DNA from: Streptomyces sp. HB132 | GTDB taxonomy: Bacteria > Actinomycetota > Actinomycetes > Streptomycetales > Streptomycetaceae | Assembly: GCF_016909575.1 (NCBI RefSeq) | Contig: NZ_JAFBGA010000005.1 | Location: 1-64,000 of the forward strand | DNA length: 64,000 nt | Direction of reading: 5' to 3' | Part shown: positions 8,700 through 16,955 of the stretch, piece after piece | How positions within the stretch are numbered: position 1 is the first letter of the stretch | How the letters are laid out: every line of letters begins with the position of its first letter | Made by a program: the position numbers and the translations under genes | The notes under the pieces: generated by a model | Told to the model about the DNA's origin: nothing | Seen by the model: only the letters and a program-made list of their open reading frames with translations | The model's database searches: none

Positions 8700-9965
8700 T
8701 CAGCGCTGGAGGGGGGCCGTTGCCGCGAGTGTTTCGGACTGGTGCTCGCCGGGCGGGGGGCAAGCGGGCTGGGCCATGGTCGGGGGAGTTGGGTGTGCGC
8801 CGCGGATGGCAAGCGCGATCAGCGGCAGCAGGGTGAGGGCGGTGAAAACGGCGCCGACCAGGGCGGGGCCGGTCAGGCCGAGGGAGGAGGCCAGGGCCCG
8901 CCCGGCAAGGGCCGAGCCGACGGCGACGCCAGTGTTGTACGCGGATGTCGTCAGCGCCGAGGCGAGCGTGGGGGCATCGCCTGCGAAGCGCACGACGAGG
9001 GAGGTGACGACCGGGTTGACGGAGAATCCGGTCAGGGCCATGAGGAAGATCAGGGCGACAGCCGTGACAGGGCCGTCCGAGAGCGGGATCAGCAGCACCA
9101 GGACGAGGGCGGCGGCTGTTGCAGCGGTGATCGTCGTGGTCATGGGACGCCGGTCGCCGAGGCGTCCGCCGATGGCGGTGCCGCCCAGCGCACCGATACC
9201 GAAGGCGATCAGGACCAGTGGCACGATGCCGGTCGGGATACCCGCGCGGTCGGTCAGCAGCGGGGCGATGTAGGTGTAGGTCGCCATGATGCCGCCCATG
9301 ATCAGCACCGCGGCGCCCAGTGCCAGCCACAGCCGTTTCTGGCGCAGCGCACGGAATTCCGCCCGCACCAACATTTCGGCCCGCTTCTCGGCGGTGGGGA
9401 TGAAGCGGCCGATGACCGTAGCGGCAAGTGCGGAGAGGGCGGCCAGGGCCCAGAAGGGGCCACGCCAGCCGGTGTACTGGCCGACGAAGGAGCCGATCGG
9501 CACGCCGATGACGTTGGCCAGGGTCAGGCCGCCCATCATGACGCCGACGGCCCGGGTGGAGTTGCCGGGGCCCGCTGCGGTGGTGGCGATGACGAATCCG
9601 ACGGCCCAGAACGCGCCGGTGGCCAGGGCGGTCACGACGCGGGCTGCGAGGACGACTGTGAAGGAGCCGCTCAGCGCGGCGACGACGTGCCCGAGCGCGA
9701 AGACGGCCAGGGCCAGAACCAGGGTCCGGCGCTGGGGCAGGCGCAGGGTGGCCAGCGCCATGGTGGGCCCGCCGACGATCATGCCGACGGCGAACGCGGT
9801 GATCAGCAGACCGGCGTGGGAGACGCTCACGTTCAGGTCGGCGGCCATTTCGGGCAGCAGTCCGGCGATGACGAACTCGGTGGTGCCCATCAGGAACGTG
9901 CCGGCGGCGAGCACCCAGACGACGAAGGGGAGCTTGCCGGGGTCGGACCCGGTGGCGGAGGGCAT
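8700..9965 (-). CDS. MFS transporter, DHA1 drug-efflux type
   Basis: 421 residues with about twelve membrane helices. The N-terminal motif VLAAGTFLMGTTEFVIAGLLPEMA is characteristic of the AraJ/Cmx/YdhP branch of DHA1 drug:proton antiporters. Motif A-like GGRLGDRRPM lies between the two halves. It is the last gene of an operon reading ADH, cupin, SDR, cyclophilin-like protein and this exporter, divergent from an MmyB-type regulator. It probably exports a small toxic compound or metabolite handled by the redox enzymes; the substrate is unknown. Confidence 0.9.
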   Translation of the reverse strand: MPSATGSDPGKLPFVVWVLAAGTFLMGTTEFVIAGLLPEMAADLNVSVSHAGLLITAFAVGMIVGGPTMALATLRLPQRRTLVLALAVFALGHVVAALSGSFTVVLAARVVTALATGAFWAVGFVIATTAAGPGNSTRAVGVMMGGLTLANVIGVPIGSFVGQYTGWRGPFWALAALSALAATVIGRFIPTAEKRAEMLVRAEFRALRQKRLWLALGAAVLIMGGIMATYTYIAPLLTDRAGIPTGIVPLVLIAFGIGALGGTAIGGRLGDRRPMTTTITAATAAALVLVLLIPLSDGPVTAVALIFLMALTGFSVNPVVTSLVVRFAGDAPTLASALTTSAYNTGVAVGSALAGRALASSLGLTGPALVGAVFTALTLLPLIALAIRGAHPTPPTMAQPACPPPGEHQSETLAATAPLQR

Positions 9966-10006
9966 GCGAAAACTTCTTCCCGTACGAGGAGGGGCGGTGG
10001 GCGAGG

Positions 10007-10537
10007 TCAGGGGGCGGACTCGATGGTGATCCGCTCGGCCCCGGACAGCTGGTCGGCCTCGGCATCGATGTGGCCGAGTACCAGCAGGTCTGCGGAGGCG
10101 GAGGGGCCGTCCTTGTAGAAGATGGCGAGGTTGCCCCAGGGGGCGTAGTAGGTGAGGTCCCCGGTCCTGGGTGCTTGCGGTTCGGGGGCGTCCTGGGTGG
10201 CCAGCTTCCGCGGCGGGTCAGCGATCCGCTCGGTTCCGTGGAAGTCCTGAAGGTCCAGGGTGAGCGGGAGCAGGGAGGCGAGGTCGCGGGCGGCGGGACT
10301 GCCGTTCAAGGTCGCGTCGACGGGCTGGCCGTCGAGGGTGACGCGGATGTCCATCAAAATGCTCCTGTCTGAGCCGGACAGGCTCGTCGATACCGTCTGC
10401 GCGGACGCCTCGGCGGACGACGAGGTCGTCCCGGTGGCGGGTGCCTGCTCGGGTGAGTCTTCGGAGCAGGCGGTAGCGACCAGTGGCTGCAGCGCGCCGA
10501 TGGTGGCGGTCAGGGCCCGGCCAAGGGGGAAGATCAT
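10007..10537 (-). CDS. Cyclophilin-like fold protein, probably exported
   Basis: 176 residues. The start ATG overlaps the SDR stop by four bases, so the two are translationally coupled. The N-terminus is hydrophobic (PLGRALTATIGALQPLVATAC), followed by a Ser/Thr/Ala-rich linker, so it may be a lipoprotein with the Cys near residue 24. The lipobox is imperfect. The C-terminal domain (about 60-176) has MDIRVTLDGQPVDATLNGS, SLLPLTLDLQDF, GDLTYYAPWGNLAIFYKDG and LGHIDA, the pattern of the small cyclophilin-like family often found beside oxidoreductases. Its biochemical role is unknown. Confidence 0.75.
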   Translation of the reverse strand: MIFPLGRALTATIGALQPLVATACSEDSPEQAPATGTTSSSAEASAQTVSTSLSGSDRSILMDIRVTLDGQPVDATLNGSPAARDLASLLPLTLDLQDFHGTERIADPPRKLATQDAPEPQAPRTGDLTYYAPWGNLAIFYKDGPSASADLLVLGHIDAEADQLSGAERITIESAP

Positions 10538-11217
10538 GGGGTGCCGCCCTGCGGGTCGGGCATCGGTTCGGCGTAGTGCCGGAAGCCGTCACGGCCGTTG
10601 TGAAGGGCATACAGCCGCTCGGCCAGCATGTCGGGGCTGGAGGTCGCGGAGTCGGGGCTGATCGCCCCGGGCACGATCAGTTGTGCGACGTGGATGTTCT
10701 CCGGGGCGAGCGCAGTGTGGAGCATCTGCGCGTAGGCGCTTTCGGCGGCGAACGCGATCGAGGTGCCGGCCACGTTCTGGTTGGGCCGTACGGCGCTGGA
10801 GCCGTTGACGAACAGCAGCGTGCCCCGGCCGAGCTCCCGCATGCCGGGTAGCACCGTGTTCACGCTGGTGAGAGGTCCCTTGACGGAGAAGGCCAGTGGC
10901 GCGTCCAGGTCGGCTGCGGTGGTGTCCAGGACGGGCTTCATGAAGTCGCTGCGGGGCACCGGGCTGAACTGGAGGATCTCGACGGGCCCCAGTGTGTCCG
11001 CCGCCTGGCGCAGGGCCTCGGTGAGGGAGGCGGGGTCCAGGACGTCGGCGGTGAAGCCGCGGGCGTGGATGTTGTCCCTGGCCAGTTCGGCTGCCAGGTT
11101 GTCCTGGTGCTGGGCGCTGCGCGAGAGGAGGGCGACGTGGTGGCCCGCTTGGCCGAAGCGACGGGCGGCAGCCAGCCCCAGACCGGGGCCGGCACCGACG
11201 AGAGCGAAGGTGGTCAC
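10534..11217 (-). CDS. SDR-family NAD(P)-dependent oxidoreductase
   Basis: 227 residues from GTG 11215-11217, preceded by GAGGAGA; an in-frame TTG lies five codons upstream. The N-terminal glycine motif is unusual, GAGPGLGLAAARRFG in place of TGxxxGIG. LSRS follows as the cofactor-specificity region. Catalytic residues are hard to place: FVNGSSAV could contribute the Ser, while the usual YxxxK is not clear (AESAYAQMLHTAL). It may therefore be an atypical SDR. Fourth gene from the 3' end of the operon, coupled to the cyclophilin-like gene. Confidence 0.8.
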   Translation of the reverse strand: MTTFALVGAGPGLGLAAARRFGQAGHHVALLSRSAQHQDNLAAELARDNIHARGFTADVLDPASLTEALRQAADTLGPVEILQFSPVPRSDFMKPVLDTTAADLDAPLAFSVKGPLTSVNTVLPGMRELGRGTLLFVNGSSAVRPNQNVAGTSIAFAAESAYAQMLHTALAPENIHVAQLIVPGAISPDSATSSPDMLAERLYALHNGRDGFRHYAEPMPDPQGGTP

Positions 11218-11291
11218 AAGAGTTCTCCTCAACGACGTGGATGAGGGTGGGCCGCATCGGGGCCCGGGGAAAGAGCGGTGTGCGCCCGGGT

Positions 11292-11702
11292 TCAGCCGGT
11301 GGCCGGGGTGGCGGTGTATTCCTCGTCGGTGACGGGGGTGAGCCAGTGCACGACGTCGTGGTCCGCGTCGCCCTCGTTGATGGCCAGGTGGACCATCAGA
11401 CGGTTCGGCGCGGCACCGTGCCAGTGCTCCTCGTCGGCTTCGAACAGGACGCGGTCACCGGGCCGGATGACTTCCAACGGCCCGCCGCGGCGCTGGCACA
11501 GGCCGACGCCTTCGGTGACGAAGACGGTCTGGCCCAAGGGGTGGCGGTGCCAGTAGGTGCGGGCGCCGGGCATGAAGTGCACCAGGGACGCGGTGACCCG
11601 GGACGGGGCGGGCGCGGCGGCGACGGGGTCGATGTAGACGTCCCCGGTGAACCAGTCGGCCGGGCCCTTGACGGTGTCGATCGAGCTGCGGGTGATCTGC
11701 AC
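11292..11702 (-). CDS. Cupin-domain protein
   Basis: 136 residues forming a single conserved beta-barrel. Cupin motif 1 is seen in GARTYWHRHPLGQTVFVTEGVG, with two His and the later Glu as likely metal ligands. Motif 2 is RPGDRVLFEADEEHWHGAA, with His. This arrangement resembles small cupins annotated as carboxymuconolactone-decarboxylase-linked or quercetinase-like proteins that accompany dehydrogenases. It lies between the ADH and SDR genes, about 25 bp from the former. Substrate unknown. Confidence 0.85.
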   Translation of the reverse strand: MQITRSSIDTVKGPADWFTGDVYIDPVAAAPAPSRVTASLVHFMPGARTYWHRHPLGQTVFVTEGVGLCQRRGGPLEVIRPGDRVLFEADEEHWHGAAPNRLMVHLAINEGDADHDVVHWLTPVTDEEYTATPATG

Positions 11703-11726
11703 GGTTGCTCCTTGTGCGGTAGGGGT

Positions 11727-12743
11727 TCAGGGCTTGAGGAGGGCTTTGATCGCACGGCGCTCGTCCATCGCCTTGTAGCCCTCGGCGACCTGCTCCAGGG
11801 GCAGGGTGAGATCGAAGACCTTGCCCGGGTCAATCCGGCCCTGAAGGACGCGGTCGATCAGGTCGGGGAGGTAGCGGCGTACGGGGGCGGGGCCGCCGCG
11901 CAGGCCGACGTGGGAGAAGAACAGCTCCTGCCCGTCGACGGCGACCTCGTGGGGGACGCCGACGAACCCGACATTGCCGCCGGGCCGGGCGGAGTGCAGC
12001 GCCTGGCTCATGGCCTGAGCGGTGCCGACGCACTCCAACACGGAGTCCGCGCCGATCCCGCCGGTCAGCTCCTTGATCCGGGCGACACCTTCCTCACCGC
12101 GTTCGGTGACGATGTCGGTGGCGCCGAACTCGCGCGCCAGCTTCTGGCGGGAGGCGTGCCGTGACATGGCGATGATGCGCTCCGCGCCCATATCCTTGGC
12201 CGCGATCACCCCGCACAGGCCGACCGCGCCGTCGCCGACGACCACGGCGGTCGAGCCGGGCCTCACCTCTGCGGCGTCCGCGGCCCACCAGCCGGTGCCC
12301 ATCACGTCGGACACGGCAAGCAGACCGGGCCACAGGTCCTCGCCCGGCACGTCCTCGGTGGCGACCAGGGTGCCCTGGGCATTGGGGATGCGGACATACT
12401 CAGCCTGGCAGGTGGACATGAACTCGCGGTTCAGGCAGTTCGACTGGAAGCCGTTGCGACAGTTGGCGCAGGTGTTGTCCGAGGTGGCGAACGAGCCCAC
12501 GACGAACTGGCCCTGCTTCACCGAGGTGACCGCGGATCCGACCTCCTCGACGAAGCCGACGTACTCGTGGCCCATGGGATGTGCGTGCTCCGTCGGCTCG
12601 GCGCCGCGATAGGGCCACAGGTCGGAACCGCACACGCAGGTCACGGCCGTCCGGATGACGGCGTCGGTCGGCTTGATGATCTTGGCATCGTCCACGGTCT
12701 CGAACCGGATGTCACCGGGGGCGTGGATGACTGCTCCGCGCAT
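11727..12743 (-). CDS. Zinc-dependent alcohol dehydrogenase family protein
   Basis: 338 residues, typical MDR length. Catalytic zinc ligands are in CVCGSDLWPYRG and MGHEYVGFVEEVG, and the structural-zinc lobe is represented by CANCRNGFQSNC. The Rossmann nucleotide motif is VVVGDGAVGLCGVIAAKDMGA. The protein belongs to the class that oxidises or reduces small alcohols and aldehydes with NAD(P). It is the first gene of the operon, 254 bp from and divergent to the MmyB-type regulator, which probably controls it. Confidence 0.9.
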   Translation of the reverse strand: MRGAVIHAPGDIRFETVDDAKIIKPTDAVIRTAVTCVCGSDLWPYRGAEPTEHAHPMGHEYVGFVEEVGSAVTSVKQGQFVVGSFATSDNTCANCRNGFQSNCLNREFMSTCQAEYVRIPNAQGTLVATEDVPGEDLWPGLLAVSDVMGTGWWAADAAEVRPGSTAVVVGDGAVGLCGVIAAKDMGAERIIAMSRHASRQKLAREFGATDIVTERGEEGVARIKELTGGIGADSVLECVGTAQAMSQALHSARPGGNVGFVGVPHEVAVDGQELFFSHVGLRGGPAPVRRYLPDLIDRVLQGRIDPGKVFDLTLPLEQVAEGYKAMDERRAIKALLKP

Positions 12744-12946
12744 AAGGAAGGCTCCTTGACTGCTGAAGCCTGCCGACGCCGGGAGGGTTCCGGCAGGCCA
12801 CCGAATGGGTGAGGGCCCCGCGCAGACAGCGATTCCGCCGCCCGCGGGCCCAGCGCCCGGCCTGCCCGCTCTGACGGGCGGACGGCGAGCGCCACGTCAA
12901 CCAGGTAACCCCCATCCCGCGCGGACAGCGAGTCACTGACGAGGGG

Positions 12947-12990
12947 TGTACCAGCAGTACATCCCTCCCGTCCCGGGCAGGCCGTACCGT
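12947..12990 (+). promoter_or_regulatory. Operator-like palindrome and -10 box before the MmyB-type regulator
   Basis: A perfect inverted repeat TGTAC-CAGCA-GTACA lies at 12947-12961 in the divergent intergenic region. A TACCGT hexamer (12985-12990) sits seven bases before the regulator's ATG, so the transcript may start at or next to the start codon. The palindrome is a plausible autoregulatory site also governing the ADH operon. Confidence 0.5.
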
Positions 12991-12997
12991 CGAAGGC

Positions 12998-13894
12998 ATG
13001 GACAACCGCGAGGAGGTCCGCGAGTTCCTCACCTCGCGGCGAGCCAAGATCACCCCCGAGCGGGCCGGACTGCCCGCGGGGCCCCGACGCCGCGTTCCCG
13101 GCCTTCGCAGAAGCGAGGTCGCTGCCCTGGCCGACATGAGCGTCGAGTACTACGCCAAGCTCGAACGCGGCAACCTCGCCGGCGTCTCACCGTCCGTCCT
13201 GGAAGCTCTCGCCCGGGCCCTTCAGCTCGATGAGGCCGAACGCGCCCACCTGCTGAACCTGGCCCAGGCCGCCGACGGATCCGACGTCCTCAACCGCCCC
13301 CGCCGACGGCGTACGAAGGACCAGTGGAGGCCGCACCGCAGCCTGCAATGGACCCTGGACGCCATCACCGCAGGTCCCGCGTTCGTCCGCAACGGCCGCA
13401 TGGACATGCTCGCCGCCAACCCGCTCGCCCGCGCGTTCTACGCCGACGTCTACGCCGTCCCCGGCAACCAGGCGAACCTGGCCCGCTTCAACTTCCTCGA
13501 CCCCGCCTCGCGCCGCTTCTACCCCGACTGGGACCTCTTCGCCGACGTCGCCGTCGCCATCCTGCGCACCGAGGCCGGGCGAAATCCGCACGACAAGGAC
13601 CTGCACGACCTCGTCGGCGAGCTGTCCACCCGCAGCGAGGAATTCCGCACCCGCTGGGGCGCCCACAATGTCCGGCACCACGGCACCGGCACCAAACGGT
13701 TCCACCACTCGGCCGTCGGAGAGCTCACTCTCGCCTTCGAGGGCCTGGAAATGGCGGCCGAACCCGGCCTCACCCTCACCATCTACACGGCCGAACCCGG
13801 CTCACCCTCCGAGGAAGGACTGCGCCTGCTCGCCTCGTGGGCGGCCACCCATGACGGCGACAGCCCCTCCACCAGCGAGAACGCGGGCCGGTAG
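12998..13894 (+). CDS. Helix-turn-helix regulator with MmyB-like ligand domain
   Basis: 298 residues. The Xre-type HTH spans about residues 5-85, with RRVPGLRRSEVAALADMSVEYYAKLERGN, the signature of the actinobacterial MmyB-like class. The C-terminal domain (about 105-290) carries GPAFVRNGRMDMLAANPLARAFY, a PAS-like region thought in this family to bind a hydrophobic ligand, and RWGAHNVRHHGTGTKRFHH. It is divergent from the ADH operon and is its probable regulator. Regulators of this class usually sit divergent to a dehydrogenase they control. Confidence 0.9.
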   Translation: MDNREEVREFLTSRRAKITPERAGLPAGPRRRVPGLRRSEVAALADMSVEYYAKLERGNLAGVSPSVLEALARALQLDEAERAHLLNLAQAADGSDVLNRPRRRRTKDQWRPHRSLQWTLDAITAGPAFVRNGRMDMLAANPLARAFYADVYAVPGNQANLARFNFLDPASRRFYPDWDLFADVAVAILRTEAGRNPHDKDLHDLVGELSTRSEEFRTRWGAHNVRHHGTGTKRFHHSAVGELTLAFEGLEMAAEPGLTLTIYTAEPGSPSEEGLRLLASWAATHDGDSPSTSENAGR

Positions 13895-13928
13895 CGACAC
13901 CACACCGGGTGAGCTGGGCCGCAATGCC

Positions 13929-14252
13929 TTACAGGTTGTTCATATGGAAGTGGGTGAGTCGCTCGACTGCGGCGTCGACGTATTCGGGCTCGTCGTACAT
14001 CTCGTAGTGGCCGGCGCCGTCGATGACCATGAGGTCGACGGGGTTGGGGGCCAGCTTCCACAACTGCATGCCGGTGTCGTAGGAGCCGATGCGTCCGGCG
14101 AGGACGACCTGTAGTGGCTGGGTCATGAGCTGATCAGCCAGGTGGAACGCGTCATAGCCCAGCAGGAGGGAGTAGCTGCGCGAGAGGCGGCGGTCGGTGG
14201 AGTGTTCGTCACCGCCACGCTCGGTCCGGTAGTCGGTGATGGCCTCAGTGGT
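13929..14252 (-). pseudogene. Alpha/beta hydrolase, C-terminal fragment
   Basis: The minus strand from the IS5 junction encodes [20 protein letters not shown], a helix-rich stretch, then LMTQPLQVVLAGRIGSYDTG, NPVDLMVIDGAGHYEMYDEP and the stop. The late Asp and the GAGHYEMYD His correspond to the last two catalytic residues of a dienelactone-hydrolase-like alpha/beta hydrolase. The nucleophile-containing two thirds is missing, cut where the IS5 fragment begins at 14251. Non-functional. Confidence 0.75.
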
Positions 14253-14397
14253 GTCGATCGACTACGAGGAACGGCACCCGGTGGAGTGTGGCATCAACCG
14301 CCTCAAGCGCCACCGCGCGGTCGCCGCGCGATACGACAAACTCGCCGTCCGCTATGAGGCGACCGTAATGGTCGCGGCCATCAACGAGTGGCTCTGA
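14251..14397 (+). mobile_element. IS5-family transposase C-terminal scrap
   Basis: 49 codons reading [20 protein letters not shown] then [18 protein letters not shown] and a stop: the conserved end of an IS5 transposase, with the catalytic Glu region (VECGINRLK). It abuts the hydrolase fragment and probably marks the insertion that truncated it. Confidence 0.8.
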
Positions 14398-14434
14398 CAG
14401 GGCCGTCGGTCCTCATGCCGGACCGGTGCCGGGC

Positions 14435-14767
14435 ATGATGGACACCATGACCACGCCGAGCGCCGACTGGATCACTGTCACCGCCTACGAGAACCTGCCG
14501 GGCTGTCTCCGGCCCGTAGCGGCCGTTCGCGCTTGACTGCGCGATCGGGGCATCGACTGGATGCCCTTCAACCGGACCGAGGTCCGCTGGGACCTGGCCT
14601 GTGGTGTCAGTACCGACGGTCGGTGGCACGGCTGGTTCGACGTCCACATCAACGCAGACGCTCTGCGACGCCATGGACTGCACCCCGACCAGCCGAGCGC
14701 CCGGGTCACTGCCCCCTCTCCACCCGGCTGGTGGCACGCTGCAGCCGAACGTCACGCTCGTTCGTGA
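14435..14767 (+). pseudogene. Hypothetical protein gene with in-frame TGA
   Basis: From ATG 14435 (alternatives 14438 and 14447) the frame reads DWITVTAYENLPGCLRP and meets TGA at 14534-14536. The same frame then continues with well-formed coding sequence (LRDRGIDWMPFNRTEVRWDL, GRWHGWFDVHINADALRRHGL) to a stop at 14765-14767. The whole would be about 110 residues, of unknown function. The simplest view is a nonsense mutation. No selenocysteine-type hairpin is evident. Confidence 0.55.
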
Positions 14768-14947
14768 TCCACTTCTGAAACAGGCCCTGGATCCGGTCCA
14801 GCTTGGCGTCGAAGTCGGAATCGGTGGACTCCTTCCAGCCCACCCGTCCCGATCAGCGGACCGGATTCCCCCACCGGCGGCCACAGGAGCTGTCCGGTTG
14901 TGCCTGCGCCGGGCCGCAGCGCCTTCGTCGACCGGGAGCGTCGCCTG
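14768..14947. other. Short decayed stretch
   Basis: On the minus strand around 14755-14850 a frame reads ESTDSDFDAKLDRIQGLFQKW, reminiscent of the DFDAKLDRI segment of IS630-family transposases. It may be a further IS relic. Confidence 0.35.
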
Positions 14948-15544
14948 TCACGGCAGTTGGTTGAACGCCTGGTCGGCATCGGCCACGGCTTCGGGGTGGA
15001 CGTCGTGGGCGGTGCGACCTTCGGCAACCTTCTGCCAGTTGGTCCGGGCGAGCACCCGTTGGACCGCGAGTAGCTGGGCGGCCAGCAGGCGCGCCTGGAT
15101 GCCTTCGCCGAGGGCGTCCGCCAGCGCCTCCTCGTCCTCGAGCCGGTACCGCATGAGCCGTCCTGCCAGGCTGGGTGTCGTGAATACGAGCCGGTGGAAC
15201 GCCACAACCTCAGGGTGGTCATTAAGGCCGGTGACGGGGTCGTACTGCTCGAGGCCGGCCCGGAAGTGGCGGTGCAGCGCCGTCACCGGCTCGATGCCGG
15301 ACTCACGGTCGCGTACGACGCGTGCTGACTCGCCCTGGTGGTCCGCAAACCGGTAGAGCACCAGGTCTTCCTTGGTGGGGAAGTACCGGAAGAGAGTCGG
15401 TTTGGAGATCTCGGCCGCCGCGGCGACGTCGTTGACCGAGACGCGGTCGAAGCCGTGTTGCAGGAACAGCGAGACGGCCGCGTCTCCGATGGCGTCGCGC
15501 GTCCGCTCCTTCTTGCGGGCCCGCAGCCCCATCAACTCGCCCAT
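14948..15544 (-). CDS. TetR-family transcriptional regulator
   Basis: 198 residues if started at ATG 15542-15544 (MGELMGLRARKKERT); an internal ATG four codons on is an alternative, and the frame is open further upstream without support. The HTH is at about residues 12-60, with AIGDAAVSLFLQHGFDRVSVNDVAAAAEISKPTLFRYFPTKEDLV. The C-terminal ligand-binding domain is all-helical. It is divergent, 54 bp from an NmrA-like gene, which it probably represses. TACAGT six bases before the ATG may be a -10 box, giving a leaderless message. Confidence 0.9.
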   Translation of the reverse strand: MGELMGLRARKKERTRDAIGDAAVSLFLQHGFDRVSVNDVAAAAEISKPTLFRYFPTKEDLVLYRFADHQGESARVVRDRESGIEPVTALHRHFRAGLEQYDPVTGLNDHPEVVAFHRLVFTTPSLAGRLMRYRLEDEEALADALGEGIQARLLAAQLLAVQRVLARTNWQKVAEGRTAHDVHPEAVADADQAFNQLP

Positions 15545-15598
15545 CTGACCACTGTAACATTTATGACCGGGTTGCTTTTTTAACCGAGTAACGTTTCC
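15545..15598. promoter_or_regulatory. Divergent TetR/NmrA promoter-operator region
   Basis: Only 54 bp separate the two start codons. The spacer is locally AT-rich and holds GTAAC near each end and GGTT-GCTTTTTT-AACC in the middle. TACAGT faces the TetR gene and TAACGT faces the NmrA-like gene. It is compact enough that one bound TetR dimer would block both promoters. Confidence 0.45.
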
Positions 15599-16486
15599 AT
15601 GGGCGGCGTGAATCAGATGGACATTCTTCCCGTGCTCGTCACTGGGGCGACGGGCCGGGTCGGCCGCGTCGTCATCGACCAACTCCTCGACGCGGGCGTG
15701 CCGGTCCGCGCCCTCACGCGTCGCTCCGAGGCAGCGGCGACGCTGCCTGCGAAGGCCGAGGTCTTCACCGGCGACCTCACCGTGCCCGAGTCACTCGACC
15801 CCGCATTGAACGGCGCCGGTGCGGTCTTCCTCGTCTGGACCGCCCCACCTCGGACCGCAGAGGCAGTCGTCGAGCGGCTGGCAGCCCACGTGCGGCGGGT
15901 CGTCTTCCTCTCCTCCCCTCATCAGACGCCGCACCCCTTCTTCCAGCAGCCCAATCCCATGGCGGTGCTGCACGCCGACATCGAGCGGCTCATCGCGGCC
16001 ACCGGAATCGAGTCGACGATCATCCGGCCGGGGATGTTCGCGTCGAACTCGCTGGCCTGGTGGGCGCCCGCGATCCGGGCCGGAGACGTCGTCCGGTGGC
16101 CTTACAGCGCCGCCGAGTCGGCACCGGTCGACGACCGTGACATCGCAGCCGTCGCGGCTCGGACGCTCCATCAGGGCGGATACGTCGGAGGCGACTACGT
16201 CCTTACCGGCCCCGAATCGCTGACCCTGGCCGCGCAGGTGGACGTCATCGCCGCTGCCCTGGGGCGCCGGATCGCATTCGAGGAGATGTCGCCGGACGAG
16301 TTCCGAGGTCTGTGGGAGGGTACGGTGCCCCGCCCGGCCATCGACATGCTGCTCGCCGCGTGGAGTGCGGCGGTCGGACAGCCCGCGTACGTCACCACCG
16401 CGGTGGCCGACGTCCTCGGGACGGCACCGCGAGCGTTTCGCCAGTGGGCCGTTGACCACGCCATCGCGTTCACGAAGGGTTCGTGA
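15599..16486 (+). CDS. NmrA-like NAD(P)-binding protein
   Basis: 295 residues from ATG 15599; ATG 15617 is an alternative giving MDILPVLVTGATG. The Rossmann motif LVTGATGRVGRVVIDQLLDAG is followed by VRALTRR and the atypical-SDR sequence VRRVVFLSSPHQTPHP and STIIRPGMFASNSLAWW. Members are quinone reductases (QorB type) or redox-sensing NmrA-like proteins lacking the SDR Tyr-Lys pair. It is likely controlled by the divergent TetR regulator. Confidence 0.85.
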   Translation: MGGVNQMDILPVLVTGATGRVGRVVIDQLLDAGVPVRALTRRSEAAATLPAKAEVFTGDLTVPESLDPALNGAGAVFLVWTAPPRTAEAVVERLAAHVRRVVFLSSPHQTPHPFFQQPNPMAVLHADIERLIAATGIESTIIRPGMFASNSLAWWAPAIRAGDVVRWPYSAAESAPVDDRDIAAVAARTLHQGGYVGGDYVLTGPESLTLAAQVDVIAAALGRRIAFEEMSPDEFRGLWEGTVPRPAIDMLLAAWSAAVGQPAYVTTAVADVLGTAPRAFRQWAVDHAIAFTKGS

Positions 16487-16955
16487 CCTCGTCGACCGCG
16501 ACCTGCGCCCCAGTCCCGCAGCCCTCAGTCGCCCCGGTCCTCGGCCACTCAAACGGTGACCGAGGACCGCACAGGCCGCCCGGCGTGCCCGCATCCCCTG
16601 CGGCCCGACTGTCCTGGCCCCCCTGCTCCCACCCGCCGCTGACCGTGGAAGACCGATCCGCACACTCCAAGCGGAAGGGGGCGCCTGGCCTCCCCAGGTT
16701 TTGGCGCGCCTGCCCGGATGACTGATCGTCATGGTGGCTGCGTCGCGTCCCGCCGAGCAAGCCGGCCGCCCGCCGTCGCACTTGCTCGGCGGAAGTCGGC
16801 ACGAGTGGTGCGGCTCGGAGGCGTTGAGGCACCGCCTGCAACAGCCGGGGACGACTGTGGGGCCGACGGGAGCGCCCCGGCAACAACGAGCGCGAGGTGC
16901 TGACGCCGGCTGCGCGGGGCACGTACGCATCCCGAGTACAGGCGACACTGGTTGC
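16487..16955. other. Intergenic stretch, no supported gene
   Basis: Open frames here are GC-bias shadows without motifs. GCCTGGCCTCCCCAGG (about 16682-16697) can form a short hairpin. No RNA gene or repeat is evident. Confidence 0.4.

Noticed and set aside
8742..10118. 458-codon plus-strand frame opposite the MFS gene
   Set aside because: Extreme Gly/Asp/Gln composition with no motifs; the opposite strand encodes a clear 12-helix transporter.
14534..14536. TGA as a selenocysteine codon
   Set aside because: No selenoprotein family match and no obvious SECIS-like hairpin directly after the codon; nonsense mutation is simpler.
16731..16955. N-terminal extension of the small ATPase
   Set aside because: The 75 extra codons show no conserved sequence and the ABC fold is complete from the GTG at 16956.
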